From positions 1-64,000 of the forward strand of contig VZRG01001476.1 in the NCBI GenBank assembly GCA_013397435.1: a DNA stretch of 64,000 nt. Reading direction: 5' to 3'. Positions 63,221-64,000 of this stretch are shown here, piece after piece. The DNA comes from Erythrocercus mccallii (taxonomy: Eukaryota > Chordata > Aves > Passeriformes > Dicruridae). The notes under the pieces were generated by a model that saw only the letters and a program-made list of their open reading frames with translations, did not search any database and had not been told where the DNA came from. Position numbers and translations under genes: made by a program. Positions within the stretch are counted from its first letter, which is position 1. Each line of letters opens with the position of its first letter.

Positions 63221-64000
63221 GAACGCGGCCCGTTCCTGCTGCTCTGCGGAGCGTGCTGAGTCCCAGGTTAGACACTGGGATGGGCACACCACCCTCCCTC
63301 TGCAGCCCGAGCGCTTCCAAGGCTGGAGGTGACCTTGTTAAATTATTGATACTAGCAGTATTTAGAAATAAAGATTATTCTGCCTTAGGTCTGTGATTCT
63401 GCTAAATTTTGAGTACATGAAAATGAGGTGTCAGCTCTAAGCAGCATAAATGGAAGTGTTAATCCCAAGGAATCAGGGGCTCTCTGCAGTGAGGAAACAG
63501 GGCAACACCGTAGGACTAACAAACTAGATTTCCGTTTTCCAAATAATTTAACACAAAGGCTAATTATGTCAAGATTATATAATGACTTTGGGAGCACAGA
63601 TTGTCCAAAGAAATGTACAATGAGTGCACCCCTGGGAATACATGAAAGGAAAGTTTTGCGTTCAAAGTAGAATTTGGAACGTGGTGTCCAGGAAGACAAA
63701 ACATAAACCTAAATCCCCTCTGAACCTCTGAAATTTTTCTACCACGGGGATATACTTGAATCAAACTACTCTTACCAAGAGTGTGTCCAACCCCAGTCTG
63801 CTATCCACTGGTCGAAGAGACTAATTGTGTTACCAAATGCACTATATTTTTTGAAATGTTCTAATTAGTCTTCCTTCCAAAGGAAATATTTTACTTGAAT
63901 AATAAAATTGAATGCAATCTTCTCTTTTGTTGCTTTAGTAAATTATTACTAATTCATTATGCTGTTTATAATTAATTACTTTTTTAAAGTAGTCCCAGAA
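63221..64000. other. AT-rich intergenic flank upstream of LMTK2
   Basis: After about 63330 the sequence turns AT-rich. No exon, RNA gene or recognisable repeat is seen; the open frames are short and without family resemblance. Confidence 0.55.

Noticed and set aside
62237..63332. Several 235-340 codon frames through the N run
   Set aside because: They consist mainly of unknown bases and a minisatellite whose 41-base period shifts frame each copy.
1..64000. CRISPR arrays, tRNA or rRNA genes, viral or bacterial systems
   Set aside because: None seen on either strand; sequence is ordinary vertebrate euchromatin.

Overview
This window is vertebrate nuclear DNA, most probably from a bird. It carries intron-split genes with canonical GT/AG junctions, TATA-less CpG-island promoters, very sparse repeats, and decayed CR1-type LINE remnants, which are the typical avian interspersed repeat. 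The gene order TECPR1 - BHLHA15 - LMTK2, with TECPR1 convergent on the other two, is the order I know from human chromosome 7q. The genes are compact: LMTK2 spans about 42 kb here. A turtle or crocodilian cannot be excluded, since they also carry CR1 and this synteny.

Layout. From 1 to about 13.8 kb on the + strand lie the last 16 coding exons and 3'UTR of TECPR1, an autophagy and lysosome-repair scaffold; its 5' part is outside the window. About 13.8-15.3 kb is featureless spacer between convergent 3' ends. From 15.3 to 19.05 kb on the - strand is BHLHA15 (MIST1), a secretory-cell bHLH factor with a single coding exon. A splice acceptor just upstream of its ATG, and a strong donor beside a CpG island at 18.6-19.05 kb, point to a separate non-coding first exon. 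From 20.1 to about 62.04 kb on the - strand is LMTK2, a membrane-anchored lemur tail kinase. All 14 coding exons can be joined in frame to give 1505 residues, followed by a 3.9 kb 3'UTR. Its promoter is a CpG island at about 61.55-62.55 kb with CCAAT boxes, GC boxes and an ETS/YY1 composite site. From 62.47 to 63.22 kb a GC-rich 41-bp minisatellite is interrupted by a 625-base assembly gap. From 63.24 to 64.0 kb is AT-rich flank with no recognisable gene.

The three genes do not form a pathway. All touch endomembrane biology (lysosome/autophagosome, regulated secretion, endosomal trafficking), but their adjacency is old synteny, not an operon-like unit. I found no previously undescribed system. 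The points most worth a second look are regulatory or structural: the minisatellite and gap at the LMTK2 promoter, a uORF inside the YY1 site, the inferred BHLHA15 promoter only about 1 kb beyond the LMTK2 3' end, a weak splice donor inside a TECPR1 DysF domain, and two perfect palindromic or hairpin elements in LMTK2 introns.
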